A DNA stretch of 64,000 nucleotides, from the NCBI GenBank assembly GCA_023416585.1, contig JAEZHM010000081.1, forward strand, positions 260,143-324,142. Direction: 5' to 3'. The position numbers and the translations under genes were made by a program. Below, one piece after another: positions 11,199 to 19,406 of the stretch (position 1 is the stretch's first letter; the number at the start of each line of letters is the position of its first letter). The stretch comes from Bacillota bacterium. GTDB taxonomy: Bacteria; Bacillota; Clostridia; Christensenellales; Aristaeellaceae. Below the pieces are notes generated by a model. It made no database searches. It was not told where the DNA came from and saw nothing but the letters and a program-made list of their open reading frames with translations.

Positions 11199-11298
11199 CT
11201 GCGCGAGCTAACCTGCTTTCAGCACCTATGGTCATGATACGTCAGCAGATATATGCAGGCTGATCATCATTCCGTAGAAAATCTTACGATTTTCCCTC

Positions 11299-11327
11299 TT
11301 TACAACCTATTTGTTTTGTGTTATGAT
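11299..11327 (+). promoter_or_regulatory. Promoter of the tRNA-Ala gene
   Basis: TTTACA, a 17-base spacer and TATGAT place a housekeeping-type promoter whose start would fall a few bases before the tRNA 5' end at 11341. Position and spacing support it. This is a sequence reading only. Confidence 0.6.
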
Positions 11328-11340
11328 TGTGTTCGTTCGC

Positions 11341-11416
11341 GGGGCATTAGCGCAGTTGGTAGCGCACAACACTGGCAGTGTTGGGGTCAGGAGTTCGAGT
11401 CTCCTATGCTCCACCA
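11341..11416 (+). tRNA. tRNA-Ala (anticodon GGC)
   Basis: A 76-base cloverleaf has acceptor stem GGGGCAT/ATGCTCC containing the G3-U70 pair that specifies alanine. It also has a D-arm, a 5-bp anticodon stem CAACA/TGTTG around the loop CTGGCAG (anticodon GGC, reads GCC), a T-arm AGGAG-TTCGAGT-CTCCT, and an encoded CCA end. Confidence 0.96.
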
Positions 11417-11424
11417 GCGAAGAT

Positions 11425-11462
11425 AACCGCAAGCTTCTGATGCATCGAAGCTTGCGGTTTTT
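11425..11462 (+). terminator. Intrinsic terminator of the tRNA-Ala transcript
   Basis: A perfect 13-bp stem AACCGCAAGCTTC/GAAGCTTGCGGTT with a 9-base loop ends in a run of five Ts, 9 bases beyond the tRNA CCA end. Confidence 0.85.
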
Positions 11463-11608
11463 ACATTATATAAAGCATAATATGGGAGTGAAATCGGGCG
11501 TTTCAAAAAACAGATATACAATCAGGGTTTGCTCCATGGGGGGACTGACTTATTGAAAATAATTCGGACAAATTGCGAAAAAGGCCCCTCTGAAAGCTGA
11601 TTGGCTTT

Positions 11609-11986
11609 TCAACGGAAAACATAGTGCCCAATCAAATTCCCTATGGTTTTGATATCCGTCTGGCCTGTAAACTCCAATTTTACCTTGCCAAGTCCGCTGA
11701 ACCAAAGTTCCAGTTCACTGTCTAGATCCAATACGCCGGCTGTTTCCACGGAGAATGCCTGGATTTTGTTGTAGGGGAGAGAGGAAAAGTCTTTCTTTTT
11801 TCCCGTTAAGCCCTGCACATTGATTACAATCAGGCGCATGTTGGTAAATACAACGCCGTCCCGTATGCCTTTATACGAGGCAATGATTTGCTCGTTTGAA
11901 ACCAGCAATGGAGCTAACATTTCCTGAAACTCACCGTTTGAGACGTGACGAAGCTTTAGAAAACTTGCATTTTGAAAGTCGATCAT
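11609..11986 (-). CDS. PH-domain-containing protein
   Basis: This 125-residue soluble protein resembles the bacterial pleckstrin-homology (bPH/YvbH-like) family. The core reads NEQIIASYKGIRDGVVFTN, then MRLIVINVQGLTGKKKDFSS, then a predicted strand series ending in a C-terminal helix (IKTIGNLIGHYV). The function of such domains is mostly unknown. AAGGTGG lies 8 bases before the ATG. There is no obvious operon partner, since the next minus-strand gene lies upstream after a gap of about 80 bases. Confidence 0.75.
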   Translation of the reverse strand: MIDFQNASFLKLRHVSNGEFQEMLAPLLVSNEQIIASYKGIRDGVVFTNMRLIVINVQGLTGKKKDFSSLPYNKIQAFSVETAGVLDLDSELELWFSGLGKVKLEFTGQTDIKTIGNLIGHYVFR

Positions 11987-12067
11987 TTGTATACCACCTT
12001 ATATATTCTAGACAGCCGGAAACCCTTTCTCAACAGAAAATAAATCGCATCTGTGCTATATCATTTT

Positions 12068-12781
12068 CTATTTCTTCTTCGCATTTTCGCTGTACAAAAG
12101 TGTTAACGTCTTTTCCCCTGCGACGCCGTCGGCCTTCAGGCCATTTTTTTCCTGGAATGCTTCAACAGCCTTTTCGGTGCCGCGGCCATAAACGCCGTCG
12201 GCCTGCCCGTTCTTTAAATATCCAAGCGCTATCAGCTTCTCCTGCAAGGCCTTCACCTCATCGCTTTTGACGCCCCGCCCAAGCACCGTTACGGGTGCTG
12301 CGGTAGCGGAGGGTGCAAAAGACGGCGTAGCAGCTTTGGGCGGAGGGGTGATAGGAGACTGCGTGATCATTGCTTTGGATGGTGTTGGTATCGTATTGGT
12401 TGGTGGGGTATCAACCGAATGGCTGTTTGTGGGGGCTGATACGGGGATTGTATTGTTGCGGGGGAGCGCATTTGCCAGCAAAAGAATGATAACAAAGCTG
12501 AAAAGGATCCATGGCCATATGGGTCGTTTCCTTTTTGGCTCCTGCCGCTTCACATAAGTCATGCCCGTACTTGAATTTATATTGCTGCTTTGCTGACGCC
12601 GCGAGCCGCGGCTTGTCGGCCTTTGTGAATAGCCGCCTTGCATTTTGTGAATTGGACTCGCATTAAAATTTGTTCCATTTGCTGTAAAGTTAAAGCGTGC
12701 GGCTTTTAAACCCCAGCCTATGCCCGAACTGCACAAACATGGATGTCCCGTGCCAAAGGAGTTATTAAACTGTAAACCCAT
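12068..12781 (-). CDS. DUF4236-like membrane protein with C-terminal peptidoglycan-binding domain
   Basis: I place the start at the second in-frame ATG because GGAGGG lies 7 bases upstream of it (237 residues). The N-terminus (MGLQFNNSF...GIGWG, later TGMTYVKRQ) resembles the short DUF4236 domain. A basic stretch and one membrane helix (WPWILFSFVIILLLANAL) come next. A proline/threonine-rich linker of about 60 residues leads to a PG_binding_1 domain, with GRGVKSDEVKALQEKLIALG and DGVYGRGTEKAVEAFQ repeats. It is likely a cell-envelope protein whose C-terminus lies outside the membrane and touches the wall. The N-terminal assignment is tentative. Confidence 0.7.
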   Translation of the reverse strand: MGLQFNNSFGTGHPCLCSSGIGWGLKAARFNFTANGTNFNASPIHKMQGGYSQRPTSRGSRRQQSSNINSSTGMTYVKRQEPKRKRPIWPWILFSFVIILLLANALPRNNTIPVSAPTNSHSVDTPPTNTIPTPSKAMITQSPITPPPKAATPSFAPSATAAPVTVLGRGVKSDEVKALQEKLIALGYLKNGQADGVYGRGTEKAVEAFQEKNGLKADGVAGEKTLTLLYSENAKKK

Positions 12782-12991
12782 AGCGATACCCTCCGGTATG
12801 TAGGTGTCGTATGACTGCGCTCGTGTGATAAATGTATTGCTAAGAATCATGGTACCGTACAGATCAAGGACGATTCCCGGTGTACGGTTTCGCTTCACTT
12901 TGTACTAAAGGACGCTCGCTTCATCAGTCAGGTTAATGGTCTGTGCAAACATCTCATTTCACTTAAAATTATTACATTTTGTCTATACATT

Positions 12992-13020
12992 ATTATAGCC
13001 TAAATGGAGGAAGTTGGCAA
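12992..13020 (-). promoter_or_regulatory. Promoter for the 12068-12781 gene
   Basis: On the minus strand TTGCCA, a 17-base spacer and a perfect TATAAT are found about 210 bases before the ATG at 12781, leaving a long leader. The rest of the 12782-13296 gap is AT-rich. It contains two TGGCCGGCC copies about 50 bases apart, and I see no gene in it. Confidence 0.55.
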
Positions 13021-13296
13021 TATATATCTGTTTTATTCAAACTGTTCAATGGTGTTTGAACTATATGATTTCTACGTTTTTATTTATATCTCGACTAAAA
13101 ATAATCGCTAAATTCAATAATTCCCTAATGAAAACTGCATATGCGGTATTAGCTGAAAACAATGATAATGAAATGGCCGGCCCTTTTACCCTCATCAGCC
13201 ATATGATGGACTAATGGATAAAGTGGCCGGCCTATTTGCTTACATTACCAATGACTGGGGGAGGGTAACAGTTTTCCTTTGCCGATTGACCATACT

Positions 13297-13512
13297 TTAT
13301 CTGTGTGAAATGCTCCACCGCAGCATTTCACAGATTTCTCGCACTGTTTCCTCCTTATCGCGTATGGCGTCGCGAACTTCCCTGGATGGTAATATCACCT
13401 GTTTTCCTGCATACCGCGGTTTGAACAGGCTGCGCAGCATGTCGCGCACCCGAGTTATTTTGCCAAAGCCTGCCTTGGCCTTTGCAAGTTGAAGAGATTC
13501 TTTAGCAAGCAT
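13297..13512 (-). CDS. Small basic protein of unknown function
   Basis: This 71-residue ORF has an unusually strong ribosome binding site, AAAGGAGGT, 9 bases before its ATG, which is the main reason to believe it. The product is rich in Lys/Arg and predicted mostly helical (AKESLQLAKAKAGFGKITRV, then EVRDAIRDKEETVREICEML). It has no membrane segment and no family I recognise. It lies 45 bases downstream of the repeat-rich gene at 13558-14754 and may be the last gene of the sigma-factor operon. Confidence 0.55.
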   Translation of the reverse strand: MLAKESLQLAKAKAGFGKITRVRDMLRSLFKPRYAGKQVILPSREVRDAIRDKEETVREICEMLRWSISHR

Positions 13513-13557
13513 TCATTACGCACCTCCTTTTGGTGCAATGTGAGAAGCATGGTTGTA

Positions 13558-14754
13558 TTACAAGAGTCGGAATTCCGCTGCGTTGATGGCTTGGATATCC
13601 GGATCGGTAAGCTGATCATCATTCAATATGTCATTGAGCAGGCTAACCTCAACGGTGTCGGAGCCGATTATCTCCACTATTGACCTCTGTTCCGGAGAGC
13701 AGGAAACATTCACGCAGTCTTTGATCATCAGCCTTTCCTCGATCCATTCAGGAGGAATATCCTTATCCAGTTTCACGTTGACACAGCCCAAAAGGGTGAT
13801 TCCTTCCGGATGCCTTTCCAGCAGGCCCTTGTCCAGCTTAAAGGAAACCTTGTCCCGAATAACCAGACCTTTTACCGGCTCCAGCGTTTTGTATTCGGAA
13901 CTTATGGCACAGAAAGAATTGATGAGTTTTTCAGGAAGCTGAATGCTGCCCAGCACTTTCAGGTACTCAAGCTGTCCAATAAGCGGCTCGCTATCCATAT
14001 CCAGCATAAGATCACCGGTGATATACAGCTTCGTTCCATATCTTTTCAAAAGCGCTTCGTTCAGCGCGATGTCGCCGCCCACATAGGCGCAGCCGTCGGG
14101 CACGATATGGATTTCCGTGTTTTCATTGAACAGGGGGAGTGCTGCTTCTGCCAGAGATTCCGCAAGAACTGCGGTTTTAGTCAGAAAGCGAACGCCTTTG
14201 TTTTGCAGGGCTGCCACATCGGCATTGCCGCTTAATATCGCGACGCGGCGTTTGGCGTAATACCGCCCGGCCTTGGCCCTTAAACGGAAGGTTTTATCCA
14301 CCAGAAAGGAGTTGTCCAGCCGTACAACGTCGGCAGGATAGCAATCGGTGCTGCCATTGACCCTGAGCATGCTCAGCTCTCCCGATAGGCTGTCGGGATA
14401 GGTGACGCTGCCATTAACCTGGATGAAGGCGTAATGGCGCAGGATCTCCTCCGTATCCTTCCCGATTTCCAAGGAGCCGTTGACAAGAAGTGCCACAGGT
14501 TGATTGGGAGCGCCGCCCGGCATGATTTCGCACTTGCCGTTTACTACCTTGAGTTCGGCATTGTCTGGCTTTACAAGCACCGTGGCGGCGTCCACGACGA
14601 CGTGATATTTGGGCATAAGTTCTTGTGTTTTTGCCGAGGTCAGAACCAGTGCCGCCTTTACGAAGATGCTTTCGTAAGCCGCTAAAGTGGATTCGGCAAC
14701 ATTGCTCATGTCGCACAGCGCGCAGTTGATGCGCATGCTCTTTTTCTGTTCCAT
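13558..14754 (-). CDS. Repeat-rich protein encoded with an ECF sigma factor
   Basis: This 398-residue protein belongs to no family I can name. From about residue 70 it shows repeating strand-turn units ending in VNGS, VNGK, VLGS or similar followed by a proline (LLVNGSLEIG, IQVNGSVTYPDSL, LRVNGSTDCYPADV, LKVLGSIQLPEKL), suggesting a beta-solenoid-like fold. The N-terminus holds a CALC pair (Cys-x2-Cys) that could bind metal. No signal peptide or membrane segment is seen, so it is probably cytoplasmic. AAGGAG precedes the ATG. The gene begins 15 bases after the sigma-factor stop, so it may modulate that sigma factor. Confidence 0.7.
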   Translation of the reverse strand: MEQKKSMRINCALCDMSNVAESTLAAYESIFVKAALVLTSAKTQELMPKYHVVVDAATVLVKPDNAELKVVNGKCEIMPGGAPNQPVALLVNGSLEIGKDTEEILRHYAFIQVNGSVTYPDSLSGELSMLRVNGSTDCYPADVVRLDNSFLVDKTFRLRAKAGRYYAKRRVAILSGNADVAALQNKGVRFLTKTAVLAESLAEAALPLFNENTEIHIVPDGCAYVGGDIALNEALLKRYGTKLYITGDLMLDMDSEPLIGQLEYLKVLGSIQLPEKLINSFCAISSEYKTLEPVKGLVIRDKVSFKLDKGLLERHPEGITLLGCVNVKLDKDIPPEWIEERLMIKDCVNVSCSPEQRSIVEIIGSDTVEVSLLNDILNDDQLTDPDIQAINAAEFRLL

Positions 14755-14769
14755 GAAAACTACTCCTTT

Positions 14770-15222
14770 TTATTCTTCTTTCAAAAGCTTTTGAAGGTTC
14801 TTTCTTGCCGAGAGAAGCCGCGCCCGCACGGTGGAAGACGGCAGATCGAACATTTCGCCAAGCTCCGTTGCGTTGTACCCGTGGAAATACCGCAGTGAAA
14901 AAAGGGCTCTTTCACTTTCCGGCAGCCGTCCTAGCATCTGGGCCACATGCACCGTGCTCAGGTCCGCCTCAAACATGATTTCGGGCTCGTCTTTGGGCGC
15001 ATGCGTCAAGCGCCGGACCTGATCGATGAACAGATTGCGAGCCGTTCTATAAAGCCAGCTTAGGCACTTAGCATCAGGTAATTCTGCAAGAAGATCGGCA
15101 TGGGCCAACGCGCGCATGAAGGCGTCCTGCACGATATCCTCGGCGAAGGCAGGGTTTTTTGTCAGGGAGATGCAAAACCTGAGCAACTGCTGGTAGTGCT
15201 GCCTGTAAAGTTGCTCGATCAT
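14770..15222 (-). CDS. ECF-type RNA polymerase sigma factor
   Basis: This is a sigma-70 family extracytoplasmic-function factor of 150 residues. Region 2 shows the core-binding segment EDIVQDAFMRAL and the DNA-melting part WLYRTARNLFIDQVRR. Region 4 has the helix-turn-helix GYNATELGEMFDLPSSTVRARLLSARKNLQKLL. I chose the second ATG of the frame because GGAAAGGAGG precedes it. No conventional membrane anti-sigma factor is adjacent; the next gene is the repeat-rich protein. Confidence 0.9.
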   Translation of the reverse strand: MIEQLYRQHYQQLLRFCISLTKNPAFAEDIVQDAFMRALAHADLLAELPDAKCLSWLYRTARNLFIDQVRRLTHAPKDEPEIMFEADLSTVHVAQMLGRLPESERALFSLRYFHGYNATELGEMFDLPSSTVRARLLSARKNLQKLLKEE

Positions 15223-15377
15223 GGTACTCCTCCTTTCCTGTGCCTTCATATGAATAACGAACGGCAGATATCAAGTGTTGATAATGTTCACGAAACATTT
15301 TGATTTTCCTCCCAAGTGACGAAGCACCCACATCGAGTGAAGTGGCAGAAAATTCCATAAAACGCCAGGTTTCTTCG

Positions 15378-15405
15378 TTGCCAGATTCCTGGATTTGGCT
15401 ATACT
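15378..15405 (+). promoter_or_regulatory. Candidate promoter of the polysaccharide cluster
   Basis: TTGCCA, a 16-base spacer and TATACT lie about 75 bases upstream of the decayed Wzz gene. It is the best candidate for starting the transcript that runs through cpsB and the LoaP-like gene. Confidence 0.45.
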
Positions 15406-15477
15406 GAACATAGCTTAGTTACGGACAAGCAGATTTCTTGCACAAGGGAATGCTAAATGGGTACAGGGAGTGAAAAT

Positions 15478-15850
15478 ATGCAGGAACTGACGATCAAGGA
15501 TATTCTGAAAATCCTCAAAAAGCGATGGTGGTTGATCGTTGTTTTCTGCATACTTGTGACGGCGGCTGCGGGAGAGTATTTCTAGAATCAGCTGGATAAA
15601 TATACAGCCCAGGCTATGCTGTATGTGCTGACGGATTAGGCGGATGACATAGGCCAAACCAGATAAGAAACTGATAAGCATGGGGACCGTTCGGTTATTC
15701 GGGATGTGGTGGGACAGCTAAAAAGGCTGAAGCAAACATCCTGAGCATTGCCATTACCTTTGTGGGGCATCCAAGATACTGCAGGCATTACTACGGGAAA
15801 GCATACGGTTACATCGACGAGATGGGAATCGGCCATCCCCTGTTAAAAAG
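15478..15850 (+). pseudogene. Decayed chain-length determinant (Wzz/YveK-like)
   Basis: An ATG with GGGAG upstream opens a frame reading MQELTIKDILKILKKRWWLI then a membrane helix, exactly how Wzz/CapA-type BY-kinase adaptors begin. Codon 36 is TAG, and a second in-frame TAG follows after 17 more codons (NQLDKYTAQAMLYVLTD). Further downstream only scattered similarity remains (ANILSIAITF). The gene is dead. Intact Wzz domains occur in the minus-strand operon at 38-41 kb. Confidence 0.75.
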
Positions 15851-15891
15851 CAGATATAGAATACTTGATGGATTCTGGAAAGGGTGGTCCT

Positions 15892-16578
15892 ATGTTGGAT
15901 ATTCATTCGCACATCCTCCCAGGGGTGGATGACGGTGCAAAATCCCACAGGCAAGCGCTTCAGATGCTGGCGGCTGCCCACGATGCCGGCATTGATATCC
16001 TTGTGGCCACACCGCACCTTAAGTATTTGAATACGGACGCAAGCCGAATTTTGGAAGCCTACTTCTGGCTGAAGCCCTACGCTCAGGCATCCGGCATCCG
16101 CCTTCTTAGGGGGTATGAGGTCTCGTATCAGGTGCTTTTGGAGCTGCCTTTCTCGGAGCTTGGCCGCTATTGCATTTCCGGAACGAATCTCCTTCTGCTG
16201 GAGCTGGGCAGCCTCCATCTCTTCCCGAAATGGAACCGCGTCCTTGGCAGTCTTGCACGGGCAGGGTATGAATTGGTGATAGCACATCCGGAACGATATG
16301 TGTATATTCAGGAACATCCGGAGATAATCGGGAAAATAAGGAGATATGGGTGTAAAATCCAGATTGATGCTAATGCTTATCTTAAGCCACCCTGGAATAT
16401 GGAGAGGCGCACTGCTGAGAAGCTGATTCGTAAAGGCTGGATGGACTATATTGCCTCAGATGCTCACCACCCGCAGGATTACAGGCGGATGAAGGCGGTT
16501 CTTAAAAAGCTTCGGGGCCGTATTCCAAGTGATTGCATCTCCCAGGGAAACAACTTCGTATTATCGTCTTCCTTATAA
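15892..16578 (+). CDS. CpsB/CapC-type tyrosine-protein phosphatase (PHP family)
   Basis: This 228-residue metal-dependent PHP-fold phosphatase would dephosphorylate a BY-kinase tail. Motifs in order are the N-terminal DIHSHILPGVDDGAKSH, ATPH, GYEVSY (usually GxEI), VIAHPERY and SDAHHP, which supply the metal ligands. The start at MLDIHSH has GGAAAGGGTGG upstream, and a longer frame beginning TTG/ATG has none. It follows a dead Wzz gene and has a diverged paralog at 41919-42635. Confidence 0.88.
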   Translation: MLDIHSHILPGVDDGAKSHRQALQMLAAAHDAGIDILVATPHLKYLNTDASRILEAYFWLKPYAQASGIRLLRGYEVSYQVLLELPFSELGRYCISGTNLLLLELGSLHLFPKWNRVLGSLARAGYELVIAHPERYVYIQEHPEIIGKIRRYGCKIQIDANAYLKPPWNMERRTAEKLIRKGWMDYIASDAHHPQDYRRMKAVLKKLRGRIPSDCISQGNNFVLSSSL

Positions 16579-16739
16579 TACAAACGCCATAACGGGCCGG
16601 CCAGTACGGTTTGTCTGACGGCAACGGCGGCGCACATCGTTTCTCTTTCTGTCTTCCCCCTCAAGGGGGCAAGAAGGGCGAAGCTGTGTGCTTTTTTGTT
16701 CCTATAAAAAACGAATAAACATAGTGCTAAAAAAGAAGG

Positions 16740-16800
16740 CATCCGAAGGTTTCCAAAGGGCGACCGGAAAGCCCTTTGGTTGAGCTTGTGGGTGAAAAAT
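16740..16800 (+). repeat. Dispersed copy of the 129-bp repeat hairpin
   Basis: About 41 bases from 16740 match the repeat at 9291 almost perfectly, including the hairpin CCAAAGGGC/GCCCTTTGG (16753-16779). The second hairpin has decayed. It sits in the 293-base gap before the LoaP-like gene, a region that also contains a CCCCCT-CA-AGGGGG palindrome near 16655. Confidence 0.8.
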
Positions 16801-16871
16801 CCTTCTTCGCAAATGGCTTCATAATACGTTTGGAGCGAAAGCTCCTTATTCATCCGCAAGGAGGCTGCCAG

Positions 16872-17402
16872 ATGGATGACACATCCCAAAGCTATTGCCT
16901 GCAATGCGCCGCCGGAAGGGAGGCGGGCGTAGCGCGCCAGATCCAGCAGGAAACGGGCCTCACCGCGCTGGCGCCCACTCTTGTTCGTGTGGAATGGAAG
17001 GGCAAGGTGGCTTCCCGCAATGAGCAGACAATGTTTCCCGGCTATGTGTTCCTGTATACCGGGAACGATGCCCCTCCCAAGCTTTATGGCGTGCATCATA
17101 TGCGCAGGTTATTGACCTATGGCGCGGATCAGCGTCAATTGTACGGGCGTGACGCGGAAATTGCAAGGTGGCTCTTGCAATACGGCGGCGTGATTTGTGA
17201 GTCGAAAGCGCTTCGGGAAGGCGATCACATTGTTGTGGTGGACGGACCTATGAAAGACATGGGCGGCGTCCTCAAAAGCGTCAACAAGCAGCGGCAACGG
17301 GCAAACATTGAGTTCACATTCGAAGGCGTTACCCGCAATGTATGGATGGCCTTTGAGTGGGTCACCTCTGCCGATGAAGATGCATACCGCATGCCGGGGT
17401 AA
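16872..17402 (+). CDS. LoaP-like NusG paralog (transcription antiterminator)
   Basis: This 176-residue protein is predicted to load onto RNA polymerase and let it read through terminators inside the long polysaccharide operon. It has the N-terminal NGN domain (YCLQCAAGREAGVARQIQ, then RNEQTMFPGYVFLYT) and a C-terminal KOW domain (REGDHIVVVDGPMKDMGGVL). AAGGAGG fixes the start at 16872, and the longer frame from 16776 runs through the repeat DNA. Specialised NusG proteins of this kind are known to control exopolysaccharide and antibiotic clusters in Firmicutes. It could equally be a more general UpxY-like factor. Confidence 0.85.
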   Translation: MDDTSQSYCLQCAAGREAGVARQIQQETGLTALAPTLVRVEWKGKVASRNEQTMFPGYVFLYTGNDAPPKLYGVHHMRRLLTYGADQRQLYGRDAEIARWLLQYGGVICESKALREGDHIVVVDGPMKDMGGVLKSVNKQRQRANIEFTFEGVTRNVWMAFEWVTSADEDAYRMPG

Positions 17403-17447
17403 AGCATAGCTATGAGCATTTTAAGAAGCATATACAAGAAAGGAACC

Positions 17448-19343
17448 ATGAGAACAAGCATGACAACCACTTCCCTCAAGACCGGGGCATGGCTGCGAAA
17501 AGCCGTATTGGCCGCTCTGGATGGTTTGCTGGTTCTATTTTCCATAGGACTTGGTGTTTTGCTACGATATGAGAGCGACATAAGCGTCATGCGGACCGTG
17601 CTGATGCCGGACCGCCTTTTTTTGATCATGGCGCTGTACCTAATAGGTTTCGCGGCCGGCGGTATCTATCAAACCATGTGGCGTTATGCGGGCTTTTTGG
17701 AAATGTTCCGGCTGGCCCTGATCGCGGCGTTGGCCACATTTTTATCGCTGGTATTCAATGAGGTTCTTGACTGGCACCTGTCCAGGGCCGTTTTGCTGCT
17801 TACGGGACTCATGACATTGATGCTTTCGGGCGGCATGCGTTACTTCTGGCGCAGATGGTACTTTGGCAGGGAAAAAAGGAAGGGCAACAAGCAAGAGCAA
17901 GGCGCCGTGATGATCGTAGGCGCAGGTTTTGCGGGTTCCTATGCATTGACGCTTTTACGCCGCAGCGGTATGAAGACACAACCTATGTTCTTTGTGGATG
18001 ATGACGAGGCTAAACAAAACCTTCGCATTCAGAACGTACCCGTCCGGGGAACGACAGAGGATATTCCGCGGCTGGTAAAAGAGCACAGCGTAAGGGAGAT
18101 CATCATTGCCATCCCCTCCCTGGAAGGAGAAGCGCGGGCCAACCTGATTGCCTTATGCAACAGCACCAAATGCAAGGTGCGAATCATGACCTATCCCCAG
18201 CATGTATCCCGGGCAGAAGAGCGTCTTCAGGTTCGTGAATTGAACATCTCCGATTTCTTGTCCAGAAAAGAAGTGGCGCTTGATATGGATAACATCAGTG
18301 CCTATCTTACGGACAAGACGGTGCTTGTTACCGGCGGGGGCGGTTCCATCGGCTCGGAGATATGCCGCCAGGTGATGCGCTTTGCCCCCAGGCAGCTTGT
18401 GATATTCGATATTTACGAAAATTGCGCTTACGAGCTTTTGAATGAACTCAAGCATAAGTACGGCCCGGATGCGCCGGTGGTTGTGCTGATCGGCTCCATA
18501 CGGGAACGCCACCGTCTGGATGAGGTGTTCGAGCGCTATCACCCGCAGGTGGTTTTCCATGCTGCTGCCCACAAGCATGTGCCTTTGATGGAAGACAGCC
18601 CGGCGGAAGCCGTCAAGAACAATGTGATCGGCACACTGAATGTGCTGGAATCCGCCGGCAGCCACGGTGCGGAACGGTTTGTGCTTCTCTCCACCGACAA
18701 GGCGGTCAACCCCACCAATGTGATGGGGGCCACCAAGCGGATCTGCGAAATGCTAATCCAATCCTATGCGGGCAAGACGGATATGAAGTGCATGGCTGTG
18801 CGCTTTGGCAATGTGCTGGGCTCCCATGGCAGTGTGATCCCCCTGTTCGAGGCGCAGATCAAAAAGGGAGGCCCGGTGAACGTCACCCATCCGGACATCA
18901 CGCGGTATTTCATGACCATTCCAGAGGCGGCGCAGCTGGTGCTCCAGGCAGGCGGGATAGCCAACAGCGGCGCCATCTATGTGCTGGACATGGGCGAGCC
19001 GGTGAAGATCATGGACCTGGCGGAAAAGCTGATCCGCTTTTACGGGTATGAACCCAATGTGGACATCAAAGTTGAGGTTACGGGGCTGCGGCCTGGGGAA
19101 AAGATGTATGAGGAGCTTTTGATGGATGAGGAAAGGGACGGGATGCAGCATACCGCACACAATAAAATATTTATCGCCCCGCCTATCTCTATGGATGATG
19201 AAACGCTGTACGGACATATAGATTCATTGCGCCTTGCAGCTGAACACAATGATGATTATGTAAAAGAGACGCTATTGCAGGTGCTGCCAACCTACCATCC
19301 GGAGGAGACGGCCATGCCGCAGCAGGTTGCGGTCGGGGCTTAA
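17448..19343 (+). CDS. FlaA1/CapD-type nucleotide-sugar 4,6-dehydratase, membrane-anchored
   Basis: This 631-residue protein has four N-terminal membrane helices (to about residue 125). A CoA-binding-like Rossmann domain (VMIVGAGFAGSYAL) follows, then an extended SDR catalytic domain with VLVTGGGGSIGSEICRQ and STDKAVNPTNVMGATK. It should act on UDP-GlcNAc to give a 4-keto-6-deoxy sugar, a first step toward N-acetylated 4-amino-6-deoxysugars. AAAGGA supports the start at the second Met. It lies just before the broken DegT aminotransferase that would be its usual pathway partner. Confidence 0.92.
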   Translation: MRTSMTTTSLKTGAWLRKAVLAALDGLLVLFSIGLGVLLRYESDISVMRTVLMPDRLFLIMALYLIGFAAGGIYQTMWRYAGFLEMFRLALIAALATFLSLVFNEVLDWHLSRAVLLLTGLMTLMLSGGMRYFWRRWYFGREKRKGNKQEQGAVMIVGAGFAGSYALTLLRRSGMKTQPMFFVDDDEAKQNLRIQNVPVRGTTEDIPRLVKEHSVREIIIAIPSLEGEARANLIALCNSTKCKVRIMTYPQHVSRAEERLQVRELNISDFLSRKEVALDMDNISAYLTDKTVLVTGGGGSIGSEICRQVMRFAPRQLVIFDIYENCAYELLNELKHKYGPDAPVVVLIGSIRERHRLDEVFERYHPQVVFHAAAHKHVPLMEDSPAEAVKNNVIGTLNVLESAGSHGAERFVLLSTDKAVNPTNVMGATKRICEMLIQSYAGKTDMKCMAVRFGNVLGSHGSVIPLFEAQIKKGGPVNVTHPDITRYFMTIPEAAQLVLQAGGIANSGAIYVLDMGEPVKIMDLAEKLIRFYGYEPNVDIKVEVTGLRPGEKMYEELLMDEERDGMQHTAHNKIFIAPPISMDDETLYGHIDSLRLAAEHNDDYVKETLLQVLPTYHPEETAMPQQVAVGA

Positions 19344-19406
19344 CGTGTTCATTTGCCTAGGCAGTAAGAGACACATAAATCCAAGGCGAAAGAAGGAGAT
19401 TAGTAC

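Noticed and set aside
11311..11556. 81-codon plus-strand frame across the tRNA-Ala
   Set aside because: It covers the tRNA and its terminator, and the apparent protein is a translation of structured RNA.
13014..13214. 66-codon plus-strand frame in the 12.8-13.3 kb gap
   Set aside because: It has no convincing ribosome binding site, an AT-rich random-looking product and no homology I recognise. It also overlaps the minus-strand promoter.
15415..15836. Minus-strand frames over the decayed Wzz region
   Set aside because: The plus-strand remnants (MQELTIKDILKILKKRWW and later fragments) are recognisable, while the minus-strand products are not.
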